Translations under genes and position numbers: made by a program
The notes under the pieces: model-generated
Database searches by the model: none
What the model was told of the DNA's origin: nothing
What the model saw: the letters and a program-made list of their open reading frames with translations, nothing else
NCBI GenBank assembly: GCA_035566435.1
Contig: DATMRF010000116.1
Span: 1 to 59,120, forward strand
Direction of reading: 5' to 3'
Source of the DNA: DATMRF01 sp035566435
GTDB lineage: Bacteria > Verrucomicrobiota > Verrucomicrobiia > Limisphaerales > UBA8199
Length of the DNA stretch: 59,120 bases
Shown: positions 7,997 through 17,292 of the stretch, piece after piece
Numbering within the stretch: position 1 is the first letter of the stretch
Layout of the letters: every line of letters begins with the position of its first letter

Positions 7997-10900
7997 TTAC
8001 CGCGGGCCGGAGATTCGCCAGGCCGGATCGACTTTGGGGGGGTTCAGATAGTAGAACTGGCCGATGTTGGTGCCGTTCATCATCCAGGCGCCAACCCATC
8101 CGTCTTTGTGTTGCAGGATGATATCAGTGCGTCCATCGCCGTTCAGGTCTTGAGTTCCGACGATCTTCCAATTCGGGTCGAACTTGGGCGGGTTCAGATA
8201 AGAGAACTGCACCACATTCGTGTTGGCCATGCTCCACATGCCGAGCGAGCCGTCCGTGTTCTGCAGGAGGATTTGTCTCTGGCCATCGCCGTTAAGGTCT
8301 GCGAGGCCGGCCATTCGCCACGCCGGGTCCACTCGCGGAGGATTCAACATCGAGAGGAGCGTGGCGTTGGTGCCGTTCATGAACCAGGCCGCAACCCAGC
8401 CATCGGTGTGTTCAAGAAGCATAGCTTTCTGCCCCGTGCCGGCCAGGTCTCCTGAAGCGACGACTTGCCATTCCGGGACGACCTGGGGCGGGTTCAAATA
8501 AGCTGCCAACGCGCAGTTGGTGCCGTTCATGAACCAGGCAGCCAGGTTGCCGCTGGTGTCCTCGAAGAAAAGATCGTCCTGGCCGTCCCCGTTGAGGTCT
8601 GTTGCCGCCATCATCTTCCAAGTCGTGCCCACGGTGGCAGGCTGGAGCAAAGAATTGCTCACCAGGTTTGTTCCACTCAATGACCATGTTCCGACATATC
8701 CGGCGCTGTGCTGCCAATAGAGCGTCCAGGAGGCTGACGGGGCGGGATTGGTAGTTGGCGGAGTCACTACCTGGTTGACGGTGACGGTGAAAGCGCGAGT
8801 GATGAGGTTGTTGGTCGGCTGTCCGTCATCGACGGTTACAGTTATGGTGGCTGCGCCGGACGCGTTGGCTGCCGGCGTGAGCGTGAGGGAGCCCGTGGGG
8901 TTCGGGCTCGTGTAATTGACCACGGGATTGGGAACCACGCCCGGGTTGCCTGAAACCGCCCTCACCACCAACGTTTGCGACACATTTGTCTCTCCGGAAC
9001 TGATGCCCGTAAGATTCACGGTTTGGGGCCCGGAGTTTTCGTTAACCGTCAAATTGCTGACCGGATCCAGGGTGGGCGGGTTGTTGACCGGAACAACGGT
9101 GACCGTGAACGAGCGGATCAGGCTGTTGCTGGACGTGGCTCCATTATCAACCATCACGGTGATGATCACCGAGCCGAATGAATTGGTGGCCGGTTCAAAC
9201 GTAAGGGAGCCGTTGGTATCCGGGCTGGTGTAGCTGGCTGTGGGATTGGCGATTAAATTGGTATTGCTGGAAAAGGCGTTGACGCTCAGAGTCTGAGCGC
9301 CGTTGGTGCTCCCGGAACTGATGCCGGTCAGGTTCACAGTCTGGGGTCCGGAGTTCTCGCTGATGGTCAGGTCGCTGATCGGATCCAGGGTCGGAGGTTG
9401 GCTAGGCGCGGTTACAGTCACGGTGAAGGCGCGAGAGACGATGTTGTTCGAAGCGCCACCGTCGTTGACCGTAACTGTAATGACGGCCGAGCCGGAGGCA
9501 TTGGCGACTGGGGTGAAGGTCAGGGTGCCGGTGGCGTTCGGGCTGATGTAAGCCACGGCGGGGTTAGGGATGAGGCCAGGGTTGCTGGAGACGGAAATGA
9601 CGGTGAGAGTTTGGACTTCGTTGGGGGAGCCCGTGCCGATGCCCGAGAGGTTGACGGTCTGGGCCGGGGCATTCTCGCTAAGGGTCAGGTTGGACAGCGG
9701 ATTGAGAGTGGGCGGCTGGTTAATCGGGTTGACGGTCACCGTGAAGGCCTGGGAAACGATGTTGTTGGACGCGCCGCCGTCGTTGACCGTAACAATAATG
9801 ACGGTCGAGCCGGAGGCACCGGCGACGGGGGTGAAGGTCAGGGTGCCCGTGGCGTTCGGGCTGGTGTAACCGACGGCGGGGTTAGGGACGAGGCTGGGGT
9901 TGCCGGAGGTGGCCGTAACGGTGAGGGTCTGGACTTCGTTGGGAGCGCCAGTGCCAATGCCCGAGAGGTTGACGGTTTGGGCTGGCGCGTTTTCGTTAAG
10001 GGTCAGGTTGGGTAGCGGATTGAGAGTGGGTGGCTGGTTGACCGGGTTAACAGTCACTGTGAAGGTCCTGGAGACGATGTTGTTGGAAGCGCCACCGTCG
10101 TTGACCGTAACGGTAATGACGCTCGAGCCCGAGGCATTGGCGACTGGGGTGAAGGTTAGCGTGCCGGTAGCGTTCGGGCTGGTATAAACAACGACGGGGT
10201 TTGGGATAAGACCAGGGTTAAAGGAAGTCGCCGCAACGGTGAGGGTCTGGACTTCGTTGGGAGCACCGGAGCCGATGCCGGAGAGATTGACTGTCTGGGC
10301 TGGCGCATTCTCGTTGAGCGTCAGGTTGGAGAGCGGATTGAGAGTGGGGGGCTGGTTGACCGGGTTGACGGTCACCGTGAAGGTCTGGGAGACAATGTTG
10401 TTGGAAGCGCCGCCATCGTTGATCGTAACCTTAATGACGGTCGAGCCGGAGGCATTGGCAACAGGGGTGAAGGTCAATGTGCCCGTGGCGCTCGGGCTGG
10501 TGTAACCGACGGCAGGGTTAGGGACGAGGCCGGGGTTGCTGGAAGTGGTGCTAACGGTGAGGGTTTGGACTTCGTTGGGGGCGCCCGTGCCGATGCCGGA
10601 GAGATTGACTGTCTGGGCCGGCGCGTTCTCGTTGAGCGTCAGGTTGGACAGCGGATTGAGAGTCGGGGGCTGGTTAACCGGGTTGACGGTCACCGTGAAG
10701 GTCTGAGAGACAATGTTGTTGGAAGCGCCGCCATCGTTGACCGTAACCGTAATGACGGTCGAGCCGGAAGCATTGGCAACAGGGGTGAAGGTCAATGTGC
10801 CCGTGGCGCTCGGGCTGGTGTAACCGACGGCGGGGTTAGGGACGAGGCCGGGATTGCTGGAGGTCGCGGTAACGGTGAGGGTTTGGATCTCATTGGGAGC

Positions 10901-12292
10901 GCCGGTGCCGATGCCGGAGAGATTGACTGTCTGGGCCGGCGCGTTCTCGTTGAGCGTCAGGTTGGGCAGCGGATTGAGAGTGGGCGGCTGGTTCACCCCG
11001 TTGACGGTTGCTGTGAAGGTCCGTGTAACGATGTTGTTGGACGCGCCGCCGTCGTTGACTGTAACGGTGATCACCGTCGAGCCCGAAGTATTCGGGATGG
11101 GGGTCAAGGTGAGCGTGCCGGTCGCGCTCGGACTGGCATAGGTGACAGCAGGGTTGGGGATGAGGCCAGGGTTGCTGGAGGTGGCGGTAACGATGAGGGT
11201 CTGGACTTCGTTGGGGGCGCCGGTGCCGATGCCCGAGAGGTTGACGGTCTGGGCCGGCGCATTCTCGGTGAGTGTCAGGTTGGAAATCGGATTGAGAGTG
11301 GGGGGCTGGTTGACGGGGTTGACGGTCACCGTGAAGGTCTGAGTGACGATGTTATTGGAAGCGGCGCCGTCGTTGACCGTTACAGTGATGACGGCCGAGC
11401 CGGACGCGTAGGCGACGGGGGTGAAGGTCAGGGTGCCGGTGGCGTTCGGGCTGGCGTAACCGACGGCGGGGTTAGGGACGAGGCCGGGGTTGCTGGAGGT
11501 AGCCGTAACGGTAAGAGTTTGGACTTCGTTGGGGGCACCCGTGCCGATGCCGGACAGGTTGACGGTCTGGGCCGGCGCATTCTCGTTGAGCGTTAGGTTG
11601 GAGAGCGGATTGAGAGTGGGGGGCTGGTTGACGGCGTTGACGGTCACCGTGAAGGTCTGGGAAACGACGTTATTGGACGGAGCGCCGTTGTTCACCGTAA
11701 CAGTGATGACGGCTGAGCCGGACGCGTAAGCTACGGGAGTAAACGTCAGCGTGCCGGTGGTGTTCGGGCTGGTGTAGTTCACCGTAGGGTTGGGTATCAC
11801 GCCAGGACTGCTCGAAGAGGCGCTGACGATGAGGGTCAGGGCTGTGTTTGTGGAGCCAGAGCTGATGCCCGTTAGATTGATGGTTTGCGGACCGGAGTTT
11901 TCCTGGACGGTCACATTGCTCAGGGGGGCCAGCGTCGGAGGTGCGTTGCTGGTCCCGGTCGGAACTGCGTAAGAGGCTTCCAGGGAGTAGTCGCTTTCGA
12001 GGCCGGCGAGATTATAAGTGGTGGCCGCGAAGTAGTAGGTGGCGCCGACAGATAAATTAGACAAGGTAATCAGCGTGTTAGTGCCTGCCGGAGCGCTTGC
12101 GGTGTAAACACGGCTGCTGGTGCCCGAATAGACATTGTAGCCCACGACCGTCGGATCGGTGCTTGGATCCCAGGCGAGAGTGACGGTTGCACCGATGGAA
12201 AGGGACGGTAGCGCCAGGTTGGCGAAAGCACCGGCGATAAAACCAACGTGAGCCGCGCGTCTCACCCAATCAAAAGCCCTTAATGACAACAT
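7997..12292 (-). CDS. Giant secreted protein: FN3, ten Ig/cadherin-like repeats, VCBS-like C-terminus
   Basis: A 1431-residue exoprotein. A signal peptide (about residues 1-32) is followed by one fibronectin III-like domain (TLAWDPSTDPTVVGYNVY to about residue 105). Ten tandem units of about 104 residues follow, each starting PPTLxPxSNLT and ending FTVTVNPVNQ; units 2-8 are almost identical. The C-terminus has five shorter units with WFMNGTN and the calcium-site pattern DLNGDGQ, like FG-GAP/VCBS blades. This architecture fits a surface adhesin or matrix protein. I chose ATG 12292 because it leads straight into the signal peptide; 45 upstream codons are open but unlike a secretion signal. The gene end abuts the DUF3631 remnant. 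Confidence 0.88.
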   Translation of the reverse strand: MLSLRAFDWVRRAAHVGFIAGAFANLALPSLSIGATVTLAWDPSTDPTVVGYNVYSGTSSRVYTASAPAGTNTLITLSNLSVGATYYFAATTYNLAGLESDYSLEASYAVPTGTSNAPPTLAPLSNVTVQENSGPQTINLTGISSGSTNTALTLIVSASSSSPGVIPNPTVNYTSPNTTGTLTFTPVAYASGSAVITVTVNNGAPSNNVVSQTFTVTVNAVNQPPTLNPLSNLTLNENAPAQTVNLSGIGTGAPNEVQTLTVTATSSNPGLVPNPAVGYASPNATGTLTFTPVAYASGSAVITVTVNDGAASNNIVTQTFTVTVNPVNQPPTLNPISNLTLTENAPAQTVNLSGIGTGAPNEVQTLIVTATSSNPGLIPNPAVTYASPSATGTLTLTPIPNTSGSTVITVTVNDGGASNNIVTRTFTATVNGVNQPPTLNPLPNLTLNENAPAQTVNLSGIGTGAPNEIQTLTVTATSSNPGLVPNPAVGYTSPSATGTLTFTPVANASGSTVITVTVNDGGASNNIVSQTFTVTVNPVNQPPTLNPLSNLTLNENAPAQTVNLSGIGTGAPNEVQTLTVSTTSSNPGLVPNPAVGYTSPSATGTLTFTPVANASGSTVIKVTINDGGASNNIVSQTFTVTVNPVNQPPTLNPLSNLTLNENAPAQTVNLSGIGSGAPNEVQTLTVAATSFNPGLIPNPVVVYTSPNATGTLTFTPVANASGSSVITVTVNDGGASNNIVSRTFTVTVNPVNQPPTLNPLPNLTLNENAPAQTVNLSGIGTGAPNEVQTLTVTATSGNPSLVPNPAVGYTSPNATGTLTFTPVAGASGSTVIIVTVNDGGASNNIVSQAFTVTVNPINQPPTLNPLSNLTLSENAPAQTVNLSGIGTGSPNEVQTLTVISVSSNPGLIPNPAVAYISPNATGTLTFTPVANASGSAVITVTVNDGGASNNIVSRAFTVTVTAPSQPPTLDPISDLTISENSGPQTVNLTGISSGSTNGAQTLSVNAFSSNTNLIANPTASYTSPDTNGSLTFEPATNSFGSVIITVMVDNGATSSNSLIRSFTVTVVPVNNPPTLDPVSNLTVNENSGPQTVNLTGISSGETNVSQTLVVRAVSGNPGVVPNPVVNYTSPNPTGSLTLTPAANASGAATITVTVDDGQPTNNLITRAFTVTVNQVVTPPTTNPAPSASWTLYWQHSAGYVGTWSLSGTNLVSNSLLQPATVGTTWKMMAATDLNGDGQDDLFFEDTSGNLAAWFMNGTNCALAAYLNPPQVVPEWQVVASGDLAGTGQKAMLLEHTDGWVAAWFMNGTNATLLSMLNPPRVDPAWRMAGLADLNGDGQRQILLQNTDGSLGMWSMANTNVVQFSYLNPPKFDPNWKIVGTQDLNGDGRTDIILQHKDGWVGAWMMNGTNIGQFYYLNPPKVDPAWRISGPR
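8780..11920 (-). repeat. Ten tandem ~312-bp coding repeats
   Basis: The ten Ig/cadherin-like units are tandem repeats of about 312 bp at the DNA level. The middle seven are strikingly similar, sharing stretches such as GGATTGAGAGTGGG and ACGATGTTGTTGG. The two outermost units at each end are more diverged, as expected if copy number changes by unequal recombination in the middle. Confidence 0.85.
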
Positions 12293-13544
12293 AGCTTTCT
12301 GCTCATATGCAATTGAGTTGCCAAGTTGGGAGGGACGGTGGTCCGAAAAGCCGCATCTCGGAAGCCGGCGGTTCGGGGGTGGAGCCTTAAACTCAAACCG
12401 CTGGTGAAAGCCGTGTGGAATCAACATCTTATGCGCGCGCGGGATGATTTTTCTCTCAAGGTCTTTGCCTTCCGCCGAACTGGCGGGCTATTAGATCTCC
12501 TGAGGTTTGTTGCGGGTTTTCAAGACAGCATGTATTGAAAACGGCCACACAATTCGGGCGATTGGCACCATGGCTCGAACCATTGTGCGCTGCGTCGGCC
12601 AGGGATGGGCGAATGAGCCAGGTGAATGCCGTGACCGGAAACGGACCACTGGCCCGGCTATTTCATACCTGCCGAGACGGAGCGGCGGCATGTCGGCCGC
12701 TGAAACGGTCCGCAGAGTCTCAGCCGGCAACATGCCGGCGCTCCGGGGCGATCGCATTTCGTGCGGGGTCTGAAATATCCTGGCGTGGCACTGATTGTGC
12801 CCCGCAATGAGACACGATTTGGAGGAATTCGAGGCATGAGTAGATCGGCCAAGTGGGCGATGGAGGGACGCAATAGTTATGCGACATATTCGACACCAGT
12901 AGCTTGGGCCTTGTTACGCAGGAGGGGTTGCGGCTCTAGTTGCCAAGTTGCCGGATGACTAGACTTAGGTACGTAAATTGCTAAGAAACTGGCATGACAG
13001 CAGTGCTGATTACCTGGGTTTGTCTGTCGGTCCTCTTTTGTCTGGCCTTGCTGAGAGCTGCGGCGCGACCTCATCCAGCGTGCGACGAGCACCTCGAGGC
13101 AGGTTACCAACGCTTGCCCTCTCTCAGACAAGCCGACCCTTCAGGCGCACAAATCGCCGCTTCCCGGCCTGCCACAAATCCGTTGCACGCATAGTGCTCG
13201 TTTTTCACGGCGACGAGTTCGCGTTCAGCCGACGTTTCACGCCTTGAGAGTCGCAGGTTTTTGACCTTCGATTAACGGCCTGAACGGGCTCGTAAAGGCC
13301 TCTTTCCCGATTCCTGCGAAATCCTCCGTAATTGCACCGACAGGTGCTCCGTAATCGGCGGAGTTGCGACTTTTTTTGTCCGGACGATGATAGTCGCGTG
13401 TTACCACCCAAGTGCAGTGAGGGGATGGTTGAGTGATTCTGTCAGCTTCCCGACGTGAGGTTCCTGGTTGAGGAGCCCGCGGACGGGGCGAAGAATTGTG
13501 TGCGAGATAAATTGGCGGACGAGAGGCAGCATTAGAACCTGAAT
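12293..13544. other. Gene-poor intergenic region
   Basis: 1.25 kb without a convincing gene; open frames are short and overlap on both strands. At about 12672-12755 there is hairpin-forming DNA (GCGGCATGTCGGCCGC and GCCGGCAACATGCCGGC) resembling a dispersed extragenic repeat. The stretch 13250-13540 upstream of the sugar transferase should hold the promoter of the polysaccharide operon, but I see no clear consensus boxes. Confidence 0.55.
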
Positions 13545-14276
13545 ATGGATGGCCGGGACATTGGGGTTGGCGGGGAAGAGGGTCAGGAGCGCGGTTTGCC
13601 TGCATGGAAGCGGGGACTCGATTTTTGCCTCATCGCTTTGGCGCTTCCGGGGTGGCTGATCATCGGCGCGATGGTAGCGCTTGTGGTTCGGGTGGGCTCG
13701 GCAGGGCCAATCTTTTTTCGGCAAAAGCGGGTCGGCTACAAGGGCCGGGAGTTTATGCTGTATAAATTCCGCACGATGTACACCAACGCGGCCTGCGATT
13801 CTCATCGGCAGCATACGCAGAATTTGATCAAATCCCAGGTCCCCATGATCAAGCTGGATGCGCACCGGGATCCTCGGCTGATACCTCTCGGGTCCTTGCT
13901 GCGGGCAACCGGCTTGGACGAGTTGCCCCAGCTTTTCAATGTGATGCGCGGAGACATGAGCCTGGTGGGACCGCGCCCGTGCATTCCTTACGAATACGAG
14001 CTCTACGAGCCCTGGCATCGGCAGCGTCTGGACGCCGCCCCGGGGTTGACCGGGCTCTGGCAGGTCAGCGGCAAAAACCGGACGACCTTTGACCAGATGG
14101 TTCGCATGGATATTGAGTACGCGGAGCGCCGGAGCCTGTGGCTCGATTTGAAGATTATTTTAAAGACGTTGCCTGCTTTGTGGGGTCAGTATTGCGACCT
14201 TCGCTCGAAGGAGCCCAAGCAAGTAACAGCCCGGACGGAAGGTTTGGCTAAATCGGTGCAGTCTTACAACCTATGA
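13545..14276 (+). CDS. Initiating sugar transferase (polyprenyl-phosphate hexose-1-phosphate transferase)
   Basis: A 243-residue bacterial sugar transferase of the short WbaP/PglC-type family, which loads the first sugar-phosphate from a UDP-sugar onto undecaprenyl phosphate at the inner membrane. Visible features: a membrane hairpin at about 30-55, RQKRVGYKGREF and YKFRTMY after it, then DELPQLFNVMRGDMSLVGPR near 125-145 and APGLTGLWQVSGKN near 165. These contain the family's conserved DE, SLVGPRP and GLWQVSGR-like motifs. It overlaps the next gene by 4 bp (ATGA), so it heads a translationally coupled surface-polysaccharide operon. Confidence 0.92.
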   Translation: MDGRDIGVGGEEGQERGLPAWKRGLDFCLIALALPGWLIIGAMVALVVRVGSAGPIFFRQKRVGYKGREFMLYKFRTMYTNAACDSHRQHTQNLIKSQVPMIKLDAHRDPRLIPLGSLLRATGLDELPQLFNVMRGDMSLVGPRPCIPYEYELYEPWHRQRLDAAPGLTGLWQVSGKNRTTFDQMVRMDIEYAERRSLWLDLKIILKTLPALWGQYCDLRSKEPKQVTARTEGLAKSVQSYNL

Positions 14277-15421
14277 AGACGATGAAGAAAGTAATTAATG
14301 TCGGTGTGGTGGGATGCGGTTACTGGGGGCCGAATCTGGTTCGGAACTTGCGCCAATCCCCCGATTGCCACCTCAAGGTCCTTTGCGACACGAGTGAGAC
14401 GCGCCTTGCCCACATGCGGCGGCTTCACCCGGAGGTGGCGACGACGCACCAGTTTTCCGACCTGCTCCAGGACGCAGAGCTCGATGCGCTGGTCATCGCC
14501 ACGCCGGTGCGGTTCCACTATGAGATGGCCAAAGCAGCCTTGACCGCGGGGAAACATGTTTTCATCGAGAAACCAATGTCGCGGACGGTGGCGGAAGGCG
14601 AGGAACTGGTGAAGCTGGCCGACCAACAGGGCCGGGTGCTGATGGTGGGGCATACGTTCCTCTTTTCACCGGCCGTGCGCCGTATGAAGGAGATCATCGA
14701 CGCAGGTGACATCGGCGAGGTCCAGTATATCGCTGCCCGCCGGCTCAACCTCGGGCTGTTCCAAAAGGACATCAACGTGGCGTGGGATCTGGCGCCGCAT
14801 GACATTTCAATCGTGTTGCACCTCCTTGAAGAACTGCCGGTGAGCGTTTCCTGCCAGGGAAGCAACCACGTCACGCGCGGCGTCGAGGACGTTACGATGA
14901 TGTATATGAACTTTCGAAAGAACCGGTGCGCGTTCGTGCATAACAGCTGGCTCGATCCCAAGAAGGTGCGCCAGATGACGGTTGTGGGATCCCAGCGCAT
15001 GATCGTGTACGATGACACGGAGCCGCTGGAAAAGCTGAAGATTTACGATGCGCGCGTGGAGGTGCCACCGCATTATGACACCTTCGCCGAGTTCACCTAT
15101 TCATACCATTATGGCGATGCCTATGTGCCGTACATTAAACAGGACGAGCCGCTTAAGCTGGAGTGCCAGCACTTCCTGGAGTGTATTCGCGGCGAAGCTG
15201 TGCCGCTGGCGAACGGACGCTTGGGGTTGGAGGTCGTTCGCATCCTGGAAGCGTCGAGCGAGTCGTTGCGACAACGCGGCACTTCGGTTTCGCTGGGAAC
15301 GACTGCGCCCTGGAACAACGGCCACGGAAATGGCAATGGCCACAGCAACGGCAACGGCAATGGGCACGGCCTGACTGCGATTCCGGTCTCGAAGGACCTC
15401 CAGACCCTGGTTGCCGCGTGA
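14273..15421 (+). CDS. Gfo/Idh/MocA sugar-nucleotide 3-dehydrogenase (WbpB/WlbA-like)
   Basis: A 382-residue cytoplasmic NAD-dependent dehydrogenase. The Rossmann motif GVVGCGYWGPNLVRNL is at the N-terminus and EKPMSRTVAEGEELV follows near residue 97; there is no export signal. In the WbpB/WlbA family the enzyme oxidises C3 of UDP-GlcNAc uronate. Order with the following acetyltransferase and aminotransferase genes supports that role. The C-terminal 35 residues carry an Asn-Gly-His low-complexity tail (repeated GNGHGNG), which is unusual for the family and may be a linker or slippage product. The ATG lies inside the upstream stop (ATGA), indicating translational coupling. Confidence 0.88.
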   Translation: MKTMKKVINVGVVGCGYWGPNLVRNLRQSPDCHLKVLCDTSETRLAHMRRLHPEVATTHQFSDLLQDAELDALVIATPVRFHYEMAKAALTAGKHVFIEKPMSRTVAEGEELVKLADQQGRVLMVGHTFLFSPAVRRMKEIIDAGDIGEVQYIAARRLNLGLFQKDINVAWDLAPHDISIVLHLLEELPVSVSCQGSNHVTRGVEDVTMMYMNFRKNRCAFVHNSWLDPKKVRQMTVVGSQRMIVYDDTEPLEKLKIYDARVEVPPHYDTFAEFTYSYHYGDAYVPYIKQDEPLKLECQHFLECIRGEAVPLANGRLGLEVVRILEASSESLRQRGTSVSLGTTAPWNNGHGNGNGHSNGNGNGHGLTAIPVSKDLQTLVAA

Positions 15422-15423
15422 GT

Positions 15424-15912
15424 ATGAGCCCGCCTCTTTTCCAGAGTATCGCGCCGGATGTGAAGCTTGGCGAACGGGTAAAGATTTTCTCGTTCACCAA
15501 CCTCTACGGCTGTGAGATTGGGGATGACGTGAGGATTGGGGCGTTCGTGGAGATCCAGAAGGGGGCGCGGGTTGGGAACCGATGCAAGATCTCCAGTCAT
15601 AGTTTCCTGTGTGAGGGAGTGACGCTGGAGGACGAGGTGTTTATCGGGCACGGCGTTACCTTCATTAACGATCGTTACCCACGGGCCACGACTACCGAAG
15701 GCAGCCTCCAAAGCGAGGCGGACTGGGAATGTGTAGCCACGACCGTGAAGCGGGGAGCGTCGGTCGGATCGGGGGTCACGATCCTGTGTGGCGTGACTAT
15801 CGGCGAGGGCGCCATTGTTGGCGCGGGCAGTGTCGTAACCAAAGATGTACCAGATGGAGCGGTAGTCGCGGGCAACCCCGCGCGCGTGCTGCGCCAGGCG
15901 GTTGAGGCTTGA
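15424..15912 (+). CDS. Hexapeptide-repeat N-acetyltransferase (WbpD/WlbB-like)
   Basis: A 162-residue left-handed beta-helix acyltransferase. Hexapeptide cores such as IGDDVRIGAFVEI, VGSGVTILCGVTIGEGA and IVGAGSVVTKDVPDGAVV run through it, ending in the typical GNPARVLR. In the 2,3-diacetamido uronic acid route this enzyme acetylates the new 3-amino group made by the aminotransferase. The ATG at 15424 follows the upstream stop by 2 bp; a GTG at 15418, overlapping the stop, is an alternative. Size and fold match the family well. Confidence 0.9.
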   Translation: MSPPLFQSIAPDVKLGERVKIFSFTNLYGCEIGDDVRIGAFVEIQKGARVGNRCKISSHSFLCEGVTLEDEVFIGHGVTFINDRYPRATTTEGSLQSEADWECVATTVKRGASVGSGVTILCGVTIGEGAIVGAGSVVTKDVPDGAVVAGNPARVLRQAVEA

Positions 15913-15920
15913 GGTCCGGC

Positions 15921-17084
15921 ATGAGCGGGCAGGTTCCATTTCTGGATTTGCGCATCCAGCATGAGCCGCTGATGGCAGAATTGGTGGAGGCCTTCCGCGA
16001 GGTGACGGAGGCCAGCGCTTTCTCGGGAGGGCCGTACGTTTCCCAGTTCGAGACGGAGTTTGCTGCGTTCTGCGAAGCGCAATACGCGCTGGGCGTTGGC
16101 AGCGGCACGGATGCACTGTGGTTGAGCCTGCTGGCGCTCGGGGTGGGGCCGGGAGACGAGGTGATCACAGTGCCTAACAGTTTCATGGCGACAGCCGAGG
16201 CCATCAGCCTCTGCGGGGCGCGCCCGGTGTTCGTCGATGTCGATGAGCGGACGTACACGATGGACCCGGGGAAACTCGAAGCGGCGATCACCATGCGCAC
16301 GCAGGCGATCCTGCCGGTGCATCTCTTCGGCCAGATGGCGGACATGGACGGGATTCTGGCGATCGCACGCCGGGGCGGCACGCCGGTGATTGAAGACGCC
16401 TGCCAGGCGCACGGGGCCGAATACAAGGGGAGGAAGGCCGGGAGCCTGGGGGTAGCCGGCTGTTTCAGCTTTTACCCCGGCAAGAACCTGGGAGCCTTTG
16501 GCGAGGCCGGGGCTGTAGTGACGGACGAATTGGAGGTACGGTCGAGAATTCAGATGCTGCGCGACCATGGCCAGGCGGCCAAGTATATCCACGCGGCCAT
16601 CGGCTGGAACGCGCGGATGGATGGCATTCAGGCGGCGGTGTTAAGCCTGAAGCTGCGCCGGTTGGACGCGGCGAATGCCGCGCGACGGGAGCATGCGAAG
16701 CTGTACAACCAGTTGCTCGAGGACGAACCGCGAGTGATACGCCCCGCAGCGGCGCCGCACTGCCGGCATGTTTACCACGTTTACGCCGTGCGGGTGCCGG
16801 ACCGAGACGCTGTTTTGCAGCGCATGGCAGCGCAGGGCGTGAATTGCGGCATCCATTATCCCGTGCCGATTCACCTGCAGAGGGCCTACGAGTTCCTGGG
16901 GTTGCGCCCGGGGTCGTTCCCCGTCGCTGAACGCTGTGCCCAGGAATTGCTTTCCCTGCCCATGTACCCTGAATTGACCGAGGCCCAAATCGAGCGGGTG
17001 GTTGAGACTCTGAAACAGTGCCTTCCCGCAGCGAGTGGTCGAGACGTTGAAACGGTGCCTTCCCGCAGCGGTGCCGGTTTGTAG
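15921..17084 (+). CDS. DegT/DnrJ/EryC1/StrS aminotransferase (WbpE/WlbC-like)
   Basis: A 387-residue PLP-dependent sugar aminotransferase. Motifs: GSGTDALWLSLLALGVGPGDEV near residue 60, ATAEAISLCGARPVFVDVD, the PEDACQAHGA-type segment (IEDACQAHGAEY), and SFYPGKNLGAFGEAG with the Schiff-base lysine. It would transaminate the 3-keto sugar nucleotide made by the upstream dehydrogenase. I start at ATG 15921, 8 bp after the upstream stop, with GAGG at about 15911; a TTG at 15909 would add four residues only. The four genes 13545-17084 form one operon; a UDP-GlcNAc 6-dehydrogenase needed to complete the pathway is not in this window. Confidence 0.9.
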   Translation: MSGQVPFLDLRIQHEPLMAELVEAFREVTEASAFSGGPYVSQFETEFAAFCEAQYALGVGSGTDALWLSLLALGVGPGDEVITVPNSFMATAEAISLCGARPVFVDVDERTYTMDPGKLEAAITMRTQAILPVHLFGQMADMDGILAIARRGGTPVIEDACQAHGAEYKGRKAGSLGVAGCFSFYPGKNLGAFGEAGAVVTDELEVRSRIQMLRDHGQAAKYIHAAIGWNARMDGIQAAVLSLKLRRLDAANAARREHAKLYNQLLEDEPRVIRPAAAPHCRHVYHVYAVRVPDRDAVLQRMAAQGVNCGIHYPVPIHLQRAYEFLGLRPGSFPVAERCAQELLSLPMYPELTEAQIERVVETLKQCLPAASGRDVETVPSRSGAGL

Positions 17085-17292
17085 CTGAACGCCAGCGGGC
17101 CGTTTCCCTTCGATAATCTCACCGTGGATAAAAGATAAGGCGGGCGTGGAATAACCGATGGTCTATCGGCGATGGGCAATTTGAGATCTTGGATTTCCGA
17201 GGAGGAGGGGACGAATTGGACAAATGGAACTGATGGGGCGTCTCGGAATAGCCGATAGTCGATCACCAAGTGCCGACCGAGGAGAACGAGGC

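Noticed and set aside
8900..11730. Many plus-strand open frames with repeating translations
   Set aside because: They are antisense to the repeats of the giant exoprotein; repetition comes from the minus-strand coding units.
8780..11920. CRISPR-like array
   Set aside because: The repeats are about 312 bp, contiguous and in frame in a coding gene, with no unique spacers.
12980..13010. Sigma-54 promoter TGGCATGACAGCAGTGC
   Set aside because: The GG and GC pairs are two bases too far apart.
12507..13250. Short open frames on both strands in the 12.3-13.5 kb gap
   Set aside because: None has family motifs or a plausible start, and they overlap one another on opposite strands.
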